Notes: generated by a model from the letters alone, not told the origin. 39,106 nt of DNA from an uncultured Kineosporia sp. (GCA_937859855.1 CALMAR010000380.1:1-39106), one strand, 5' to 3'; shown: positions 1 to 9,283, numbered from the stretch's first letter. Numbers and translations are program-made.

Positions 1-219
1 GGCGGTGACGCACTCACCTCGCCGATGCAGGGCACCATCGTGAAGGTCGCGGTTGACGAGGGTCAGCACGTGGACGCCGGTGAACTCGTTGTCGTGCTCG
101 AGGCGATGAAGATGGAGCAGCCGCTGACCGCGCACAAGGCCGGTACCGTCACCGCGCTGAGCGCCGAGGTCGGCCAGACCGTCACGTCCGGCGCCACCAT
201 CTGCGAACTGAAGGACTAG
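1..219 (+). CDS. Biotinyl (BCCP) C-terminus of an acyl-CoA carboxylase alpha subunit, partial
   Basis: The reading frame is open from base 1, so the 5' part of the gene lies outside the window and only 72 codons are visible. They form a biotin carboxyl carrier domain: an [10 protein letters not shown] entry strand, a [13 protein letters not shown] turn, and the EAMKMEQ biotinylation motif whose lysine codon is at 109-111. In actinomycetes this domain usually ends a fused biotin carboxylase/BCCP protein of acetyl- or propionyl-CoA carboxylase (AccA3 type), which carries carboxybiotin to a separate carboxyltransferase. A stand-alone BCCP or the end of a pyruvate carboxylase cannot be excluded because the upstream domain is missing. 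It converges on the flavoprotein gene downstream. Confidence 0.9.
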   Translation, partial: GGDALTSPMQGTIVKVAVDEGQHVDAGELVVVLEAMKMEQPLTAHKAGTVTALSAEVGQTVTSGATICELKD

Positions 220-340
220 GGCTGGCCCCGGATGAAACCGCCTGGCCTCCCGATCGCTTCCTGATCACCGGTTCAGCCCTCGAAAGTGCGCTCAGGAGAA
301 CATATTTGAGGGCCGAGACGAAAATCTTGGGAACAGCAGA

Positions 341-1735
341 TCATGCACCGTGGTGCAACCGCCGGGCCGCTTCGGCGATGGAGCCGCTCAGCGATGGGTA
401 CACGGTGAACGCCGAGCTGACGTCGTCCACGGTCAGGCGCTTCGAAACCGCCAGTGTGATCGGGTGGATCAGCTCCGACGCCCGCGGCGCCACCACCACT
501 CCGCCGAGCACGCGCCCAGACTCCGGAGCGGCGAACAGCTTCACGAACCCGTCGTGGATGCCCTGCATCTTGGCCCGTGGATTACCGGCCAGCGGCAGCT
601 TCACCGAAACCGCCTGGCTCTCACCGGCTTCCACCTGCGCCTGGGTTGTGCCCACGGTAGCGATCTCCGGGGCGGTGAACACGTTGGACGACACCAGGCC
701 CAGCTTGAGCGGGGCCACCGCATCGCCGAGCGAGTGCCACATCGCGATCCGGCCCTGCATGGCCGCCACCGAGGCCAGCGCCAGCACGCCGGTGCAGTCT
801 CCGGCCGCGTAGACGCCACGGGCCGAGGTGCGCGAAACCCGATCCACCACAATATGTCCTGACTCGCTGAGCTCCACCCCGGCGGTCTCCAGGCCGAGCC
901 CGCTGGTGTTCGGGACCGAGCCCACCGCCATCAGGCAGTGACTTCCCTCCACCGTCTGGCCGTCGGTCAGAGTCACCACCACCCCGTCCCCGGTCCGCTT
1001 CACCGCCTGCGCCCGGGACCGGGCCAGCACCTCCATCCCCCGGCGCCGAAAAACGTTCTGCAGCACCGCAGCGGCGTCTGGATCCTCGCCGGGCAACACC
1101 CGGTCCCGGCTCGACACCAGCACCACCGAGGCACCCAACGCGTCGTAGGCGCTGGCGAACTCGGCCCCGGTGACACCCGAACCGACCACGATCAGCCGCG
1201 GGGGCAGTTCGCCGAGGTCGTAGAGCTGGGTCCAGGTCAGGATCCGCTCGCCGTCCGGCTGGGCATCGGGCAGCTCGCGCGGGCGGGCCCCGACCGCCAG
1301 CAGCAGGACGTCGGCGGGGAACACCTGGCCGCCGGCGATCACCCGGTCCGGCCCCTCCAGCTCGCCGCGGGCCTGGACGATCCGCACACCCTCGCTCTCC
1401 ACCCGGGCCCGGATGTCGCTGGACTGGGCCTGGGCCAGCAGCTTCACCCGGCGGTTCACCGAACCCAGGTCGGCCTGAGCGTGGCCCAGCCCGCTGATGC
1501 CCAGCTCGTGCGCGCCGCTCACCGTGGTCAGCACTTCGGCGGTCGCGATCAGCGTCTTGCTCGGCACCACGTCGGTGAGGACGGCGGCACCGCCCAGCCC
1601 GGCGTCGTCCACGACGGTGACGTCGGCCCGCAGCTGAGCCGCCACCAGCGCCGCCTCGTATCCTCCTGGCCCTCCGCCGACGATGACCACCCGGACCGGC
1701 CCTCTGGTTCCGCTCACGGTTCCATTGTCGGTCAC
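341..1735 (-). CDS. lpdA: LpdA-type NAD(P)H-quinone dehydrogenase (flavoprotein disulfide reductase family without the disulfide)
   Basis: This 464-residue protein has the pyridine nucleotide-disulfide oxidoreductase layout: an FAD-binding GGGPGG motif at residues 20-25, a second dinucleotide-binding GSGVTGAE motif near 183-190, an AAGDCTG FAD motif near 310, and a C-terminal dimerisation domain ending in YPSLSGSIAEAARRL. Lipoamide dehydrogenases have a CxxxxC redox pair after the first fold; here the equivalent stretch is GGAAVLTDVVPSKT, with no cysteine. The catalytic His-Pro near the C-terminus is Tyr-Pro. Mycobacterial LpdA (Rv3303c) is likewise not a lipoamide dehydrogenase and reduces quinones with NAD(P)H, so that role is inferred. 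The start is uncertain: GTG at 1735 lies inside a GGAGGTGA sequence that looks like a ribosome binding site, so GTG at codon 7 may be the true start. Confidence 0.88.
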   Translation of the reverse strand: MTDNGTVSGTRGPVRVVIVGGGPGGYEAALVAAQLRADVTVVDDAGLGGAAVLTDVVPSKTLIATAEVLTTVSGAHELGISGLGHAQADLGSVNRRVKLLAQAQSSDIRARVESEGVRIVQARGELEGPDRVIAGGQVFPADVLLLAVGARPRELPDAQPDGERILTWTQLYDLGELPPRLIVVGSGVTGAEFASAYDALGASVVLVSSRDRVLPGEDPDAAAVLQNVFRRRGMEVLARSRAQAVKRTGDGVVVTLTDGQTVEGSHCLMAVGSVPNTSGLGLETAGVELSESGHIVVDRVSRTSARGVYAAGDCTGVLALASVAAMQGRIAMWHSLGDAVAPLKLGLVSSNVFTAPEIATVGTTQAQVEAGESQAVSVKLPLAGNPRAKMQGIHDGFVKLFAAPESGRVLGGVVVAPRASELIHPITLAVSKRLTVDDVSSAFTVYPSLSGSIAEAARRLHHGA

Positions 1736-1865
1736 CTCCGGGCCGGCCCGCGCCTGCCCCGCCCATCAGTGCGGGCAGTTCGGCTCCGGCACGCTGGGCG
1801 TGTCGCATCACAACTGCCCGCGGCGGGAGAAGCCAGCGATCGCGCGGATCTTCTACCCTGTGCCC

Positions 1866-2333
1866 ATGGCCTTGTACGCCGCGTATGGCAGCAACCTCGA
1901 CCCTGAGCGGATGTCGTTGCGGGCACCGCACTCGCCGTTGCGCAGCTCGGGCTGGCTCAACGGCTGGCGGCTGACCTTCGGCGGTGAGGAGAACACCTGG
2001 GAAGGGGCGCTGGCCACTCTGGTCGAGGATCCGGCCGACCAGGTCTTCGTCAATCTCTATGACGTGACCGAGCTGGACGAGCAGCAGCTCGATGAATGGG
2101 AGGGCCTGTCCACCGGCGTCTCGCAGAAGATCCACGTCCGGGTGCAGACCCTGGACGGCGACGTGCTGGCCTGGGTGCACGTGCTCAAGGCCTACGAGGG
2201 CGGCCTGCCCTCGGCCAAGTATCTCGGCATGCTGGCCGACTCGGCCGAAGCCGGCGGTGCTCCGGACGACTACGTGCACGCCCTGCGCCAGCGGCCCTGC
2301 ACCTTCGTCGAGGGCCAGGTGCCGCCGGCGTGA
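1866..2333 (+). CDS. Gamma-glutamylcyclotransferase-like (AIG2/GGCT fold) protein
   Basis: The 155-residue product opens with MALYAAYGSNLDPERM, the signature YGSNL loop of the GGCT/AIG2 fold that binds gamma-glutamyl or related substrates. The length fits a single-domain GGCT. Conserved acidic residues follow (EENTWEGALATLVED and a DEWEGL segment), but I cannot name the catalytic glutamate with certainty. Its stop codon TGA (2331-2333) overlaps the GTG start of the purine nucleoside phosphorylase gene, which implies translational coupling. A GGCT-like gene sits near lpdA and deoD in mycobacteria as well (Rv3304, from memory). The in-frame extension upstream of 1866 runs antisense to lpdA and was not used, because homology to the family begins at the ATG. 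The substrate is unknown. Confidence 0.82.
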   Translation: MALYAAYGSNLDPERMSLRAPHSPLRSSGWLNGWRLTFGGEENTWEGALATLVEDPADQVFVNLYDVTELDEQQLDEWEGLSTGVSQKIHVRVQTLDGDVLAWVHVLKAYEGGLPSAKYLGMLADSAEAGGAPDDYVHALRQRPCTFVEGQVPPA

Positions 2334-3160
2334 CCGGCGAAACGTCTTGCGATCCGGATGAACTGGCCGCTCAGGCGGCAGCGGTGATCGCCGAGCGGAC
2401 GGGCGGGGTCAAGCACGACATCGCGCTGGTGCCCGGATCCGGCTGGGCCCAAGCGGCGGATCTGGCCGGAACGACGGTGACGGAGATTCCTGCCACGGAG
2501 ATTCCCGGCTTCCACGTCTCCGGCATGGCCGGTCATGTGGGCACGATCCGGTCGGTCCGGGTGGACGCCGCCAGGCGCCAGCCCGCCCGCCATCTGCTGG
2601 TGCTCGGCTCTCGCACGCATCTGTTCGAAGGCCATGGCGTGCGGGCGGTGGCGCACGGCATGCGCACCGCGGCGGCCGCGGGCTGCCGGACCGTGGTGCT
2701 GACCAACGGCGCCGGTTCACTGAATCCGCGATGGCCGCCGGGCACAGCCGTGCTGATCAATGACCATCTGAATCTCAGCGGGTCGACCCCACTGGAGGGC
2801 GCCACCTTCATCGACCTGACCGACCTCTATTCGGCCCGGCTGCGGGCCGTCTGCCGGACCGTGGACCCGGCCCTGCCCGAGGGGGTCTACGTGCAGTTGC
2901 GCGGGCCCCAGTACGAGACTCCGGCCGAGATCCGGATGCTGGGCGTTCTGGGCGGTGATCTGGTCGGCATGTCCACCGCAGTGGAGGCGATCGCCGCCCG
3001 CCAGGCCGGGCTGGAGATCCTGGGGATCACCCTGGTGACCAACCTGGCCGCGGGCATCTCGGAGCGACCGCTCGATCACGCCGACGTGGTCGCGGCCGGG
3101 CGGGAAGCGGCGACCCGGGTGGGCACCCTGCTGGCCGAGGTGATCCGCCGGATCGGGTGA
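2330..3160 (+). CDS. punA: Purine nucleoside phosphorylase (trimeric, human-type family)
   Basis: The 276-residue enzyme would cleave purine (deoxy)nucleosides with phosphate to the free base and (deoxy)ribose 1-phosphate. Family landmarks are in order: LVPGSGW phosphate loop near the N-terminus, MAGHVG, the phosphate-binding SRTHLFEGH (usually GRxHxYEGH), TNGAGSLNP (usually TNAAGG), GPQYETPAEIR with the substrate-contacting Glu, DLVGMSTAVE, and TNLAAG with the base-binding Asn. It starts at a GTG that overlaps the previous stop as GTGA. A phosphohexomutase gene follows 51 bp downstream on the same strand, which could process the sugar phosphate. The mycobacterial counterpart is named deoD, although it belongs to this trimeric class rather than to the hexameric E. 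coli DeoD class. Confidence 0.92.
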   Translation: MTGETSCDPDELAAQAAAVIAERTGGVKHDIALVPGSGWAQAADLAGTTVTEIPATEIPGFHVSGMAGHVGTIRSVRVDAARRQPARHLLVLGSRTHLFEGHGVRAVAHGMRTAAAAGCRTVVLTNGAGSLNPRWPPGTAVLINDHLNLSGSTPLEGATFIDLTDLYSARLRAVCRTVDPALPEGVYVQLRGPQYETPAEIRMLGVLGGDLVGMSTAVEAIAARQAGLEILGITLVTNLAAGISERPLDHADVVAAGREAATRVGTLLAEVIRRIG

Positions 3161-3211
3161 GCTGGTTCGCGCGGGTCCCGCTTCAGCCAGCTCGATCGGT
3201 AGATTTCCGGT

Positions 3212-4984
3212 GTGGACAACGCTGGCCTCTCCGATCTGATCGGGCGAGCGATGGCCTGGCGCGACGCCGACCCCGATCCGCGCACCCGGCGCGAACTCGA
3301 CCTGCTGATAGAGCGCTGCACCAGCGGCGGCCCGTCGAACCGCGGCAGTGAGATGGACCTGCGGAAGCGCTTCTCCGGCTCACTCCGGTTCGGGACCGCT
3401 GGGCTGCGCGGACCGCTGGGAGCCGGGCCCAACCGGATGAACCGGGCGGTAGTGATCCGGGCGGCGGCCGGGCTGGCCGCGTTCCTGGCCGGCCGGATCG
3501 AGGCACGGCCCGATCAGCCAGGTGATCAGCTGGCGCCGAGGGTGATGGTGGGCTACGACGCCCGCCGCGACTCCGACGTCTTCGCCCGCGACACCTGCGC
3601 GGTACTGGTCGCGGCCGGTGCTGCGCCGGCCCTGTTACCAGCCCCGTTGCCCACTCCGGTGCTGGCCTTCGCCGTCCGCCGGTTCGGTGCCGATGCGGGC
3701 GTGATGGTCACGGCCAGCCACAACCCGGCCAGCGACAACGGTTACAAGGTCTACCTGGGCGGCCGGGTCGGCCGCGGCGAAGGCCAGGGAGCGCAGATCG
3801 TCCCGCCGCAGGATCTCGAGATCGCGGAGCAGATCGAGGCGGCACCCTCCGCCATCGACGTACCGATGGCGATCCAGGGCTGGCACCGGCTCACGCCCAG
3901 CGTGCTGAACGATTACCTGTCCGCGATCATGACCGTGCTCGATCCAGCCGGTCCGCGCGACATCGATGTCGTGATCACTCCGCTGCACGGCGTCGGCGGC
4001 GACACCGCACTGAAAGCCTTCAGCCTGGCCGGTTTTCCGGTACCGCACATCGTGCCGGAGCAGGCCCGGCCCGATCCGGCTTTCCCCACCGTGAGCTTTC
4101 CGAACCCTGAAGAGGCCGGGGCGATGGACCTGGCCATCGCCTCCGCCCGGGCTCGCGGGGCGGATCTGGTGATCGCCAACGACCCGGACGCCGACCGCTG
4201 CGCGGTGGCCGTGCCGGTCAACGGTGCTGGTGGCTGGCGGAGACTCAGCGGCGACGAGGTGGGCGCCCTGCTGGGCGAATATCTGCTCGAGCGAACGGAT
4301 TCCAGTGATCGGGCGGCAGGACCGCGCACGGTGGCCAGCTCGCTGGTCTCATCCCAGTTGCTGAGCCGGATCGCGGCCGCCCATGGCGTGCGCCATGTAC
4401 AGACTCTGACCGGGTTCAAGTGGCTGACCCGGGTTCCGGACCTGACCTACGCCTACGAGGAGGCGCTGGGCTATTGCGTGGCTCCGGACGTGGTCCGGGA
4501 CAAGGATGGGATCAGCGCCGCACTGCTGGTGACTGAGCTGGCCGCCCGGCTGAAAGCCGAAGGCCGCACCCTGCTGGATGCGCTGGATGATCTGGCCCGC
4601 GTCCACGGCCTGCACGCCACCGGCCAATTCTCCGTACGGGTCGATGACCTGGCCGAGGCCGGCCCCCTGCTGAACCGGCTCGCAGCCGAACCGCCGCTGA
4701 GACTGGGCGCACATCAAGTGATTTCGGCTCAGAACCTATCGGACGGCGTGGACCAGCTGCCGGCCACCCCGGGCCTGTGCTACCGGACCGCAGGCCACGG
4801 CCGGGTGATCGTGCGGCCCAGCGGGACCGAACCGAAGCTCAAGGTCTACCTGGAGGTGGTGGTCGCGGTTCCACCCGGCCCCCGCGGCCTCACCCGTGCC
4901 CACGAGCTGGCCACCGGATCTCTGGCTGGTCTGCGAGCAGGCATCATTGCGGCGCTGGGCGTTCCCCCGGATTCCGTCAGTTAG
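3212..4984 (+). CDS. pmmB: Phosphomannomutase/phosphoglucomutase family protein (PmmB type)
   Basis: This 590-residue alpha-D-phosphohexomutase has all four family signatures: RFGTAGLRG at the domain 1 entry, the active-site phosphoserine in TASHNPASDNGYK (Ser169), the Mg-binding loop DPDADR (Asp324, 326 and 328), and the phosphate-binding RPSGTEPKLK (Ser537). The length matches the longer PGM2/PmmB branch, which includes phosphopentomutases able to convert ribose 1-phosphate to ribose 5-phosphate. Its position directly after purine nucleoside phosphorylase favours that activity, but this is inference. The start is GTG at 3212 with no strong ribosome binding site, as is common in actinomycetes. 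Its last 8 bases overlap the end of the convergent TPR gene. Confidence 0.9.
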   Translation: MDNAGLSDLIGRAMAWRDADPDPRTRRELDLLIERCTSGGPSNRGSEMDLRKRFSGSLRFGTAGLRGPLGAGPNRMNRAVVIRAAAGLAAFLAGRIEARPDQPGDQLAPRVMVGYDARRDSDVFARDTCAVLVAAGAAPALLPAPLPTPVLAFAVRRFGADAGVMVTASHNPASDNGYKVYLGGRVGRGEGQGAQIVPPQDLEIAEQIEAAPSAIDVPMAIQGWHRLTPSVLNDYLSAIMTVLDPAGPRDIDVVITPLHGVGGDTALKAFSLAGFPVPHIVPEQARPDPAFPTVSFPNPEEAGAMDLAIASARARGADLVIANDPDADRCAVAVPVNGAGGWRRLSGDEVGALLGEYLLERTDSSDRAAGPRTVASSLVSSQLLSRIAAAHGVRHVQTLTGFKWLTRVPDLTYAYEEALGYCVAPDVVRDKDGISAALLVTELAARLKAEGRTLLDALDDLARVHGLHATGQFSVRVDDLAEAGPLLNRLAAEPPLRLGAHQVISAQNLSDGVDQLPATPGLCYRTAGHGRVIVRPSGTEPKLKVYLEVVVAVPPGPRGLTRAHELATGSLAGLRAGIIAALGVPPDSVS

Positions 4985-7004
4985 CCGGATGCCGCCACTC
5001 GGCGGGGCTCACATGCGAGCCGTGCCGGTTCGGGCGAGTGGGATCAGCCGGGCGCAACCCCGCTCGTTCGGCCACACTTTCGACCAGGTCGTCATCGGGA
5101 GCACTGGCCCGGGCCTGGATCAGCAGCTTTTCGGCGTCCTCCATCCGGTTCTCCTCCAGCCGGACCTCAGCCAGCGACGCCAGCGCGCGGGCGGCGTCTG
5201 GGAACCGGACCAGGTAGGTCTCCAGATCCAGTGCGGCCAGCTGCAGGTCGCCCAGAGCCAGGTAGATCTCGCCCCGCAGGTACGGCAGGTGATCCCCGTC
5301 CAAGTCGATCTCCGCCGTGCGCAGGGCCGTGGTCAGCCCGGCGTTGCCGGTACTGACCTCGTCGATCGCGACCGCCAGGGCCAGCACCGTCGGCCGGTGG
5401 GAGGGATCTCGTTCCATCGCCCGGCGCATGAACAGGATCGATCGCTCGTGCATCCCCCGGCTATGGAACAAGCGACCGAAACGTGCTGCCGCGCTGTCGA
5501 TCTCGGGATATTCATCGACGAATCTCAGGGCCCGCTCCACCGCCAGTTCGCGATGCCCCTGATCCAGCCCGATCTCCACCAGCGCCTCGACGGCTAGCTC
5601 GTCATCGGGATGCAGTTCCAGGTAGGTCTGCAGATCCAGCCGGGCTTCGGTGATCTGGCCGAGCACCTGATGGCACTTGCCTCGCACGTACCACATCCGG
5701 TCATCGGTCGGATTGAGCTGCAGTGAGCGCCCGGCGTGGGGCAGGGCCTCCTGCTCCCGGTCCAGCATCCACAACGACCGGCCGAGCTGGCCGTGCAGCA
5801 CCCCGTCCTCGGGCCGTACCGCCAGGGCCTGCCGCAAGTACGGCACCGCTTCCTGATACCGCTTGCGGGTGAACAACCACTGCCCCATCAGACCGGCGAT
5901 CCCGGCCCGCTCCGAGGCCGGCAGCGTCACCGCCGCGATGGTGCAGTCTCGCCAGGCTTGTTCGAAGGCCCGGTCATCGTGCTCGTGCAACTGGAGCAGG
6001 ATAGAGGCTCGTTGCAGCAGGGCCTGCGGATGGTTCATCACCAGCGTAGGGTCTGGCTGCGGGCCAAGGGTTTCGTTCAGCAGGTCGAGCGCCTCGCGCA
6101 TGGACTCCCGGTCCCCGGCGATGTGCTGGCCGCGGTAGATCGCGTCGGCCAGGCGCAGGGCGGTCTCGGCCCGGGGAGCACCGCGCTGGCGGGCCGCCCG
6201 TAAGTGACCAGCGGCCACCGAGTACCGCCCAGCCGCGACCGCGGAGTCGATCTCCCGCTCCAGCCAGCGCAGTTCGCGCATGGCGTCGAGATTGGTCCGT
6301 CCCGACCGGTAGTCAGCGGACAAGGCCGAACGACCCGCGGCCAGGGTGGCCCGCAGCCGGTCGAAGGAGAACCGGCCTCCCTCCGCGTCCGGGTCGCGCA
6401 CCGAGTCGGCCAGCACCACGGCGGGAGGAACATCACCGAGCGCTTCCCGGACACCGCCGCCCTCGGCCAGCCCGATCCGGGTCCGCCCGGTGTCCAGCAC
6501 CGGTGCCGCCAGCCGGCCACCGATCAGCATCGGAAACTGATCGGAGATCAGCAGCCGCGCGGCCACGCCGCCATCGAGCCGGGCGCCTCCCTGCGGACCG
6601 GCCCCGGCGATCACCTCCTCGACCTGAACGCTGCCCCGGACCACCAGCTCCAGCCCGCTGACCGCGATGTTGGCCGCCCGCAGCCCACCCAGCACGTACA
6701 ACGACAGCCCCATCGGCGAGCGGCTGTGATGCACCGAGCCGTTCACGGTCAGGTTGCCGGCCACGATCAGGCCGTGCACGTCCGGCTCCGCGCGGGCCAG
6801 GGCACCCGGATTCGGCTCGGCCGGCGCCCGCGGGTCGAGATCGAGAGACTCCAGTTCGACGTCTCCGTGCAGGAGCAGCAACGACAAGGCCGGCTGCTCG
6901 CCCAGCATCCGGGCCATCAGGGTCCGCCGCAGGTCGTAGCGCCCGACGGCATCCTGGGCCAGGATCCGGCGCGCACCAGGGAACCGCGCCTGGCGGTAGG
7001 CCAC
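4977..7004 (-). CDS. Beta-solenoid (bactofilin-like) and tetratricopeptide repeat protein
   Basis: A 675-residue protein with no signal peptide. Residues about 65-195 read as short repeated beta turns: GLIVAGNLTVNGSV, LYVLGGLRAANIAV, LVVRGSVQVEEVI, ARLDGGVAARLLI and PMLIGGRLAAPVL. This is the pattern of bactofilin/polymer-forming right-handed beta-helix domains. From about residue 260 to 640 there are tandem helical hairpins of TPR type with the usual Gly/Ala/Pro spacing, for example YQEAVPYLRQALAVRPEDG and EEALPHAGRSLQLNP-like units. The start is GTG 7004, preceded by a strong GAGGAGGGG ribosome binding site. It lies 36 bp downstream of add and is probably co-transcribed with it. Both domains suggest a scaffold for protein assembly; no enzymatic motif is visible and the partner is unknown. 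Confidence 0.75.
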   Translation of the reverse strand: MAYRQARFPGARRILAQDAVGRYDLRRTLMARMLGEQPALSLLLLHGDVELESLDLDPRAPAEPNPGALARAEPDVHGLIVAGNLTVNGSVHHSRSPMGLSLYVLGGLRAANIAVSGLELVVRGSVQVEEVIAGAGPQGGARLDGGVAARLLISDQFPMLIGGRLAAPVLDTGRTRIGLAEGGGVREALGDVPPAVVLADSVRDPDAEGGRFSFDRLRATLAAGRSALSADYRSGRTNLDAMRELRWLEREIDSAVAAGRYSVAAGHLRAARQRGAPRAETALRLADAIYRGQHIAGDRESMREALDLLNETLGPQPDPTLVMNHPQALLQRASILLQLHEHDDRAFEQAWRDCTIAAVTLPASERAGIAGLMGQWLFTRKRYQEAVPYLRQALAVRPEDGVLHGQLGRSLWMLDREQEALPHAGRSLQLNPTDDRMWYVRGKCHQVLGQITEARLDLQTYLELHPDDELAVEALVEIGLDQGHRELAVERALRFVDEYPEIDSAAARFGRLFHSRGMHERSILFMRRAMERDPSHRPTVLALAVAIDEVSTGNAGLTTALRTAEIDLDGDHLPYLRGEIYLALGDLQLAALDLETYLVRFPDAARALASLAEVRLEENRMEDAEKLLIQARASAPDDDLVESVAERAGLRPADPTRPNRHGSHVSPAEWRHPAN

Positions 7005-7040
7005 GGTTACCCCTCCTCACCGGGCTGATGCATTGCGTCC

Positions 7041-8141
7041 TCAGGGAATCCCTAACCCGGCATAGCCTGGTTTCACAACTCTCTCGATCAGAGCCAGCCG
7101 CTCGTCGAATGGGATGAACGCACTTTTCAGGGCATTGATCGTGACCCATCGTAAGTCCGGCAATGTCCACCCGGCGTGTTCGCAGAGCAGGCTGAATTCG
7201 CGCGTCATCGAGGTGGCGGACATCAGCCGGTTGTCCGTGTTCACGGTCACCCGGAACCTGAGGTCCTTCAGCAGAGTGACCGGATGCTCACCGATAGTGG
7301 CCGCCGCCCCGGTCTGCAGGTTGCTGCTGGGGCACATCTCCAGCGGAATCCGCTGGTCCCGGACCCAGGCCGCGAGCCGCCCGAGCCGGGCGGGTGGCGA
7401 TGTCGATGACCCGGCGTCCAGCACGGTGATGTCATCCATGATCCGGACACCGTGGCCGAGCCGGTCGGTGCCGCAGACCTGGATCGCTTCCCAGATGCTC
7501 GGCAGCCCGAACGCCTCACCCGCATGGATGGTGATGTGCATGCTCTGGCGATGCAGGTAGTCGAAGGCATCGAGATGGCGGGACGGCGGATAGCCCGCCT
7601 CAGGCCCGGCGATATCGAAACCGGCCACGCCGGCGTCGCGATGCCGGACGGCCAGCTGGGCGATCTCCAGGCTGCGGGCGTGCTGGCGCAGGGCGTCGAG
7701 CAGGGTGACCACCCGGATCGCCCGGCCCAGTGCGGCGGCCTGCGCCATCCCGCTGGCCAGGCCCTCCTGTACGGCCAGCACCACCTGGTCCAGGCTCAGT
7801 CCCTGTTCCAGGAACAGCTCCGGTGCGTAGCGGACCTCCGCGTAGACGACGCCGTCGGCGGCCAGGTCCTCGACGCACTCGCGGGCTATCCGGATCAGGT
7901 CGTCGCGGCGCTGCATCACCGCGACGGTGTGCTCGAATGTTCCCAGATACCGCTCCAGAGAACCGGAATCGGCCGCGTCAGCGAACCACCGGCCCAGCTC
8001 ATCCGGGTCGTCCACGGGCAGCGGATGCCCGATCCGGGCCGCGATCTCGCAGATGGTCCTCGGCCGCAGGCCGCCATCGAGGTGATCATGGAGGAGTGCC
8101 TTGGGTGCGGCGCTCAGAACCTCCAGACCGGTGCTCGGCAC
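7041..8141 (-). CDS. add: Adenosine deaminase
   Basis: The 366-residue protein deaminates adenosine or deoxyadenosine to inosine. Metal and catalytic motifs of the add family are all present: [12 protein letters not shown] at residues 16-26 (zinc ligands His18 and His20), HAGEAFG with the catalytic Glu and a His ligand, RLGHGVRI, and the C-terminal NTDNRLMS with the zinc-binding Asp. The [10 protein letters not shown] form and the NTDN ending are typical of the actinobacterial branch. The inosine made here is a substrate for the purine nucleoside phosphorylase encoded nearby. GTG 8141 is the start. A PrimC-like polymerase gene ends 20 bp upstream on the same strand, so the order polymerase-add-TPR may be one transcript. 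Confidence 0.93.
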   Translation of the reverse strand: MPSTGLEVLSAAPKALLHDHLDGGLRPRTICEIAARIGHPLPVDDPDELGRWFADAADSGSLERYLGTFEHTVAVMQRRDDLIRIARECVEDLAADGVVYAEVRYAPELFLEQGLSLDQVVLAVQEGLASGMAQAAALGRAIRVVTLLDALRQHARSLEIAQLAVRHRDAGVAGFDIAGPEAGYPPSRHLDAFDYLHRQSMHITIHAGEAFGLPSIWEAIQVCGTDRLGHGVRIMDDITVLDAGSSTSPPARLGRLAAWVRDQRIPLEMCPSSNLQTGAAATIGEHPVTLLKDLRFRVTVNTDNRLMSATSMTREFSLLCEHAGWTLPDLRWVTINALKSAFIPFDERLALIERVVKPGYAGLGIP

Positions 8142-8161
8142 CGCCCGAGCCTACTGGTCTC

Positions 8162-9277
8162 TCACCCAGGAGGGGCCTTGGGCGCCCATCGTCCGCCATC
8201 CACGGTTCGCCAGCGTTCAGGGTTGGCATAGAGCCCCTCCGGCTCGATGCCCTCGGTGTCCTCCCGGGACTTGCTGGGCTGCACCCGTTTCGGCTCGCCG
8301 GGCATCTTCGGGAAGTCCGGCGGGATCGGCAGTTCGGGCAATCCGCGGTCGACGTCGGCGTTCCACAGTTCCAGCGCCTGGCTCAGATCTCCCGCGGTGT
8401 CGTCGATCCCGGCCCACGGATCACCCCGCTCGGCCATCAGCCGCGGCACCGTGCGCACGGTCAGCTCGGCCGGGTCGGCCTCATCCAGCTCCTCCCAGGA
8501 CAGCGGCGTGGAGACCGGTGCATGCGGCAGCGGGCGCGGGCTGTAGGCGGCGGCGATGGTCCGGTCCCGGTTGGACTGGTTGAAGTCCAGGAACACCCGG
8601 CGCCCGCGCTCCTCCTTCCACCAGGACATGGTGACCAGATCGGGGTCGCGGCGCTCCAGCTCGCGGCCGATCCCGATCACCGCGTGCCGCACGTCGAGGA
8701 ACTCGTGCTCGGGCGCCACCCGGCAGAACACGTGCACGCCGCGGTTGCCGGAGGTCTTGGCCCAGCCGGTCAGGCCCAGCTCGGCCAGCAGGGCCCGCAG
8801 CTGATGGGCGGCCGTGACGGCGTCCCGGAAATCCCGCCCGGGCTGCGGGTCCAGGTCGATCCGCAGTTCGTCCGGGTCGTTGGTGTCGGCGGTCCGCACC
8901 GGCCAGGAGTGGAACACGATGGTGTTCATCTGCACCGCCCAGACCGCGGTGGCCAGTTCGTCCACCACCAGCTGCGGGTGGGTCCGGCCGCTGGGGTACA
9001 TCACGTCCACCGTGCGGGAGTACGCCGGGACGCCGCGGGGCGGGTTCTTGGAGTAGAACGACTCGCCGTCCACCCCGTCCGGGTAGCGCTCCAGGGTGAC
9101 CGGCCGATCGCCCAGCGCCCGCAGCACGCCGTCGCCCGCGGCCACGATGTAACGGGCCAAATCCAGCTTGGTGATGCCGGGCCCAGGCCACAGCACCCGG
9201 CTCGGGCTGGAGATCCGCACCTCGCGGACGCCGTCCGGGCCGGGAACCTCCAGGATCTCCGGCGCTTCCTTGGCCAT
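8162..9277 (-). CDS. Stand-alone LigD-type DNA polymerase domain (archaeo-eukaryotic primase, PrimC-like)
   Basis: The 371-residue product matches the LigD polymerase domain, an archaeo-eukaryotic primase fold that adds ribo- or deoxyribonucleotides to short gaps. Catalytic motif I is RIDLDP (Asp141 and Asp143), motif II is SGNRGVHVF (residues 176-184), and motif III is VFLDFNQ (Asp231). No ligase or 3'-phosphoesterase domain is fused. It lies divergently 57 bp from an ATP-dependent ligase gene of the LigC type. In mycobacteria the same pair (Rv3730c/Rv3731) is Prim-PolC and LigC, which work in short-patch base excision repair. I chose ATG 9277 over GTG 9280 because a TAGATT hexamer (9289-9284) ends 6 nt before it, fitting a leaderless transcript. 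Confidence 0.92.
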   Translation of the reverse strand: MAKEAPEILEVPGPDGVREVRISSPSRVLWPGPGITKLDLARYIVAAGDGVLRALGDRPVTLERYPDGVDGESFYSKNPPRGVPAYSRTVDVMYPSGRTHPQLVVDELATAVWAVQMNTIVFHSWPVRTADTNDPDELRIDLDPQPGRDFRDAVTAAHQLRALLAELGLTGWAKTSGNRGVHVFCRVAPEHEFLDVRHAVIGIGRELERRDPDLVTMSWWKEERGRRVFLDFNQSNRDRTIAAAYSPRPLPHAPVSTPLSWEELDEADPAELTVRTVPRLMAERGDPWAGIDDTAGDLSQALELWNADVDRGLPELPIPPDFPKMPGEPKRVQPSKSREDTEGIEPEGLYANPERWRTVDGGRWAPKAPPG

Positions 9278-9283
9278 CACCCG

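Noticed and set aside
621..2279. Long open frame on the minus strand (552 codons)
   Set aside because: It is antisense or frame-shifted to lpdA and the GGCT-like gene, rich in Arg/Gly/Pro, and shows no family motif; a typical high-GC shadow.
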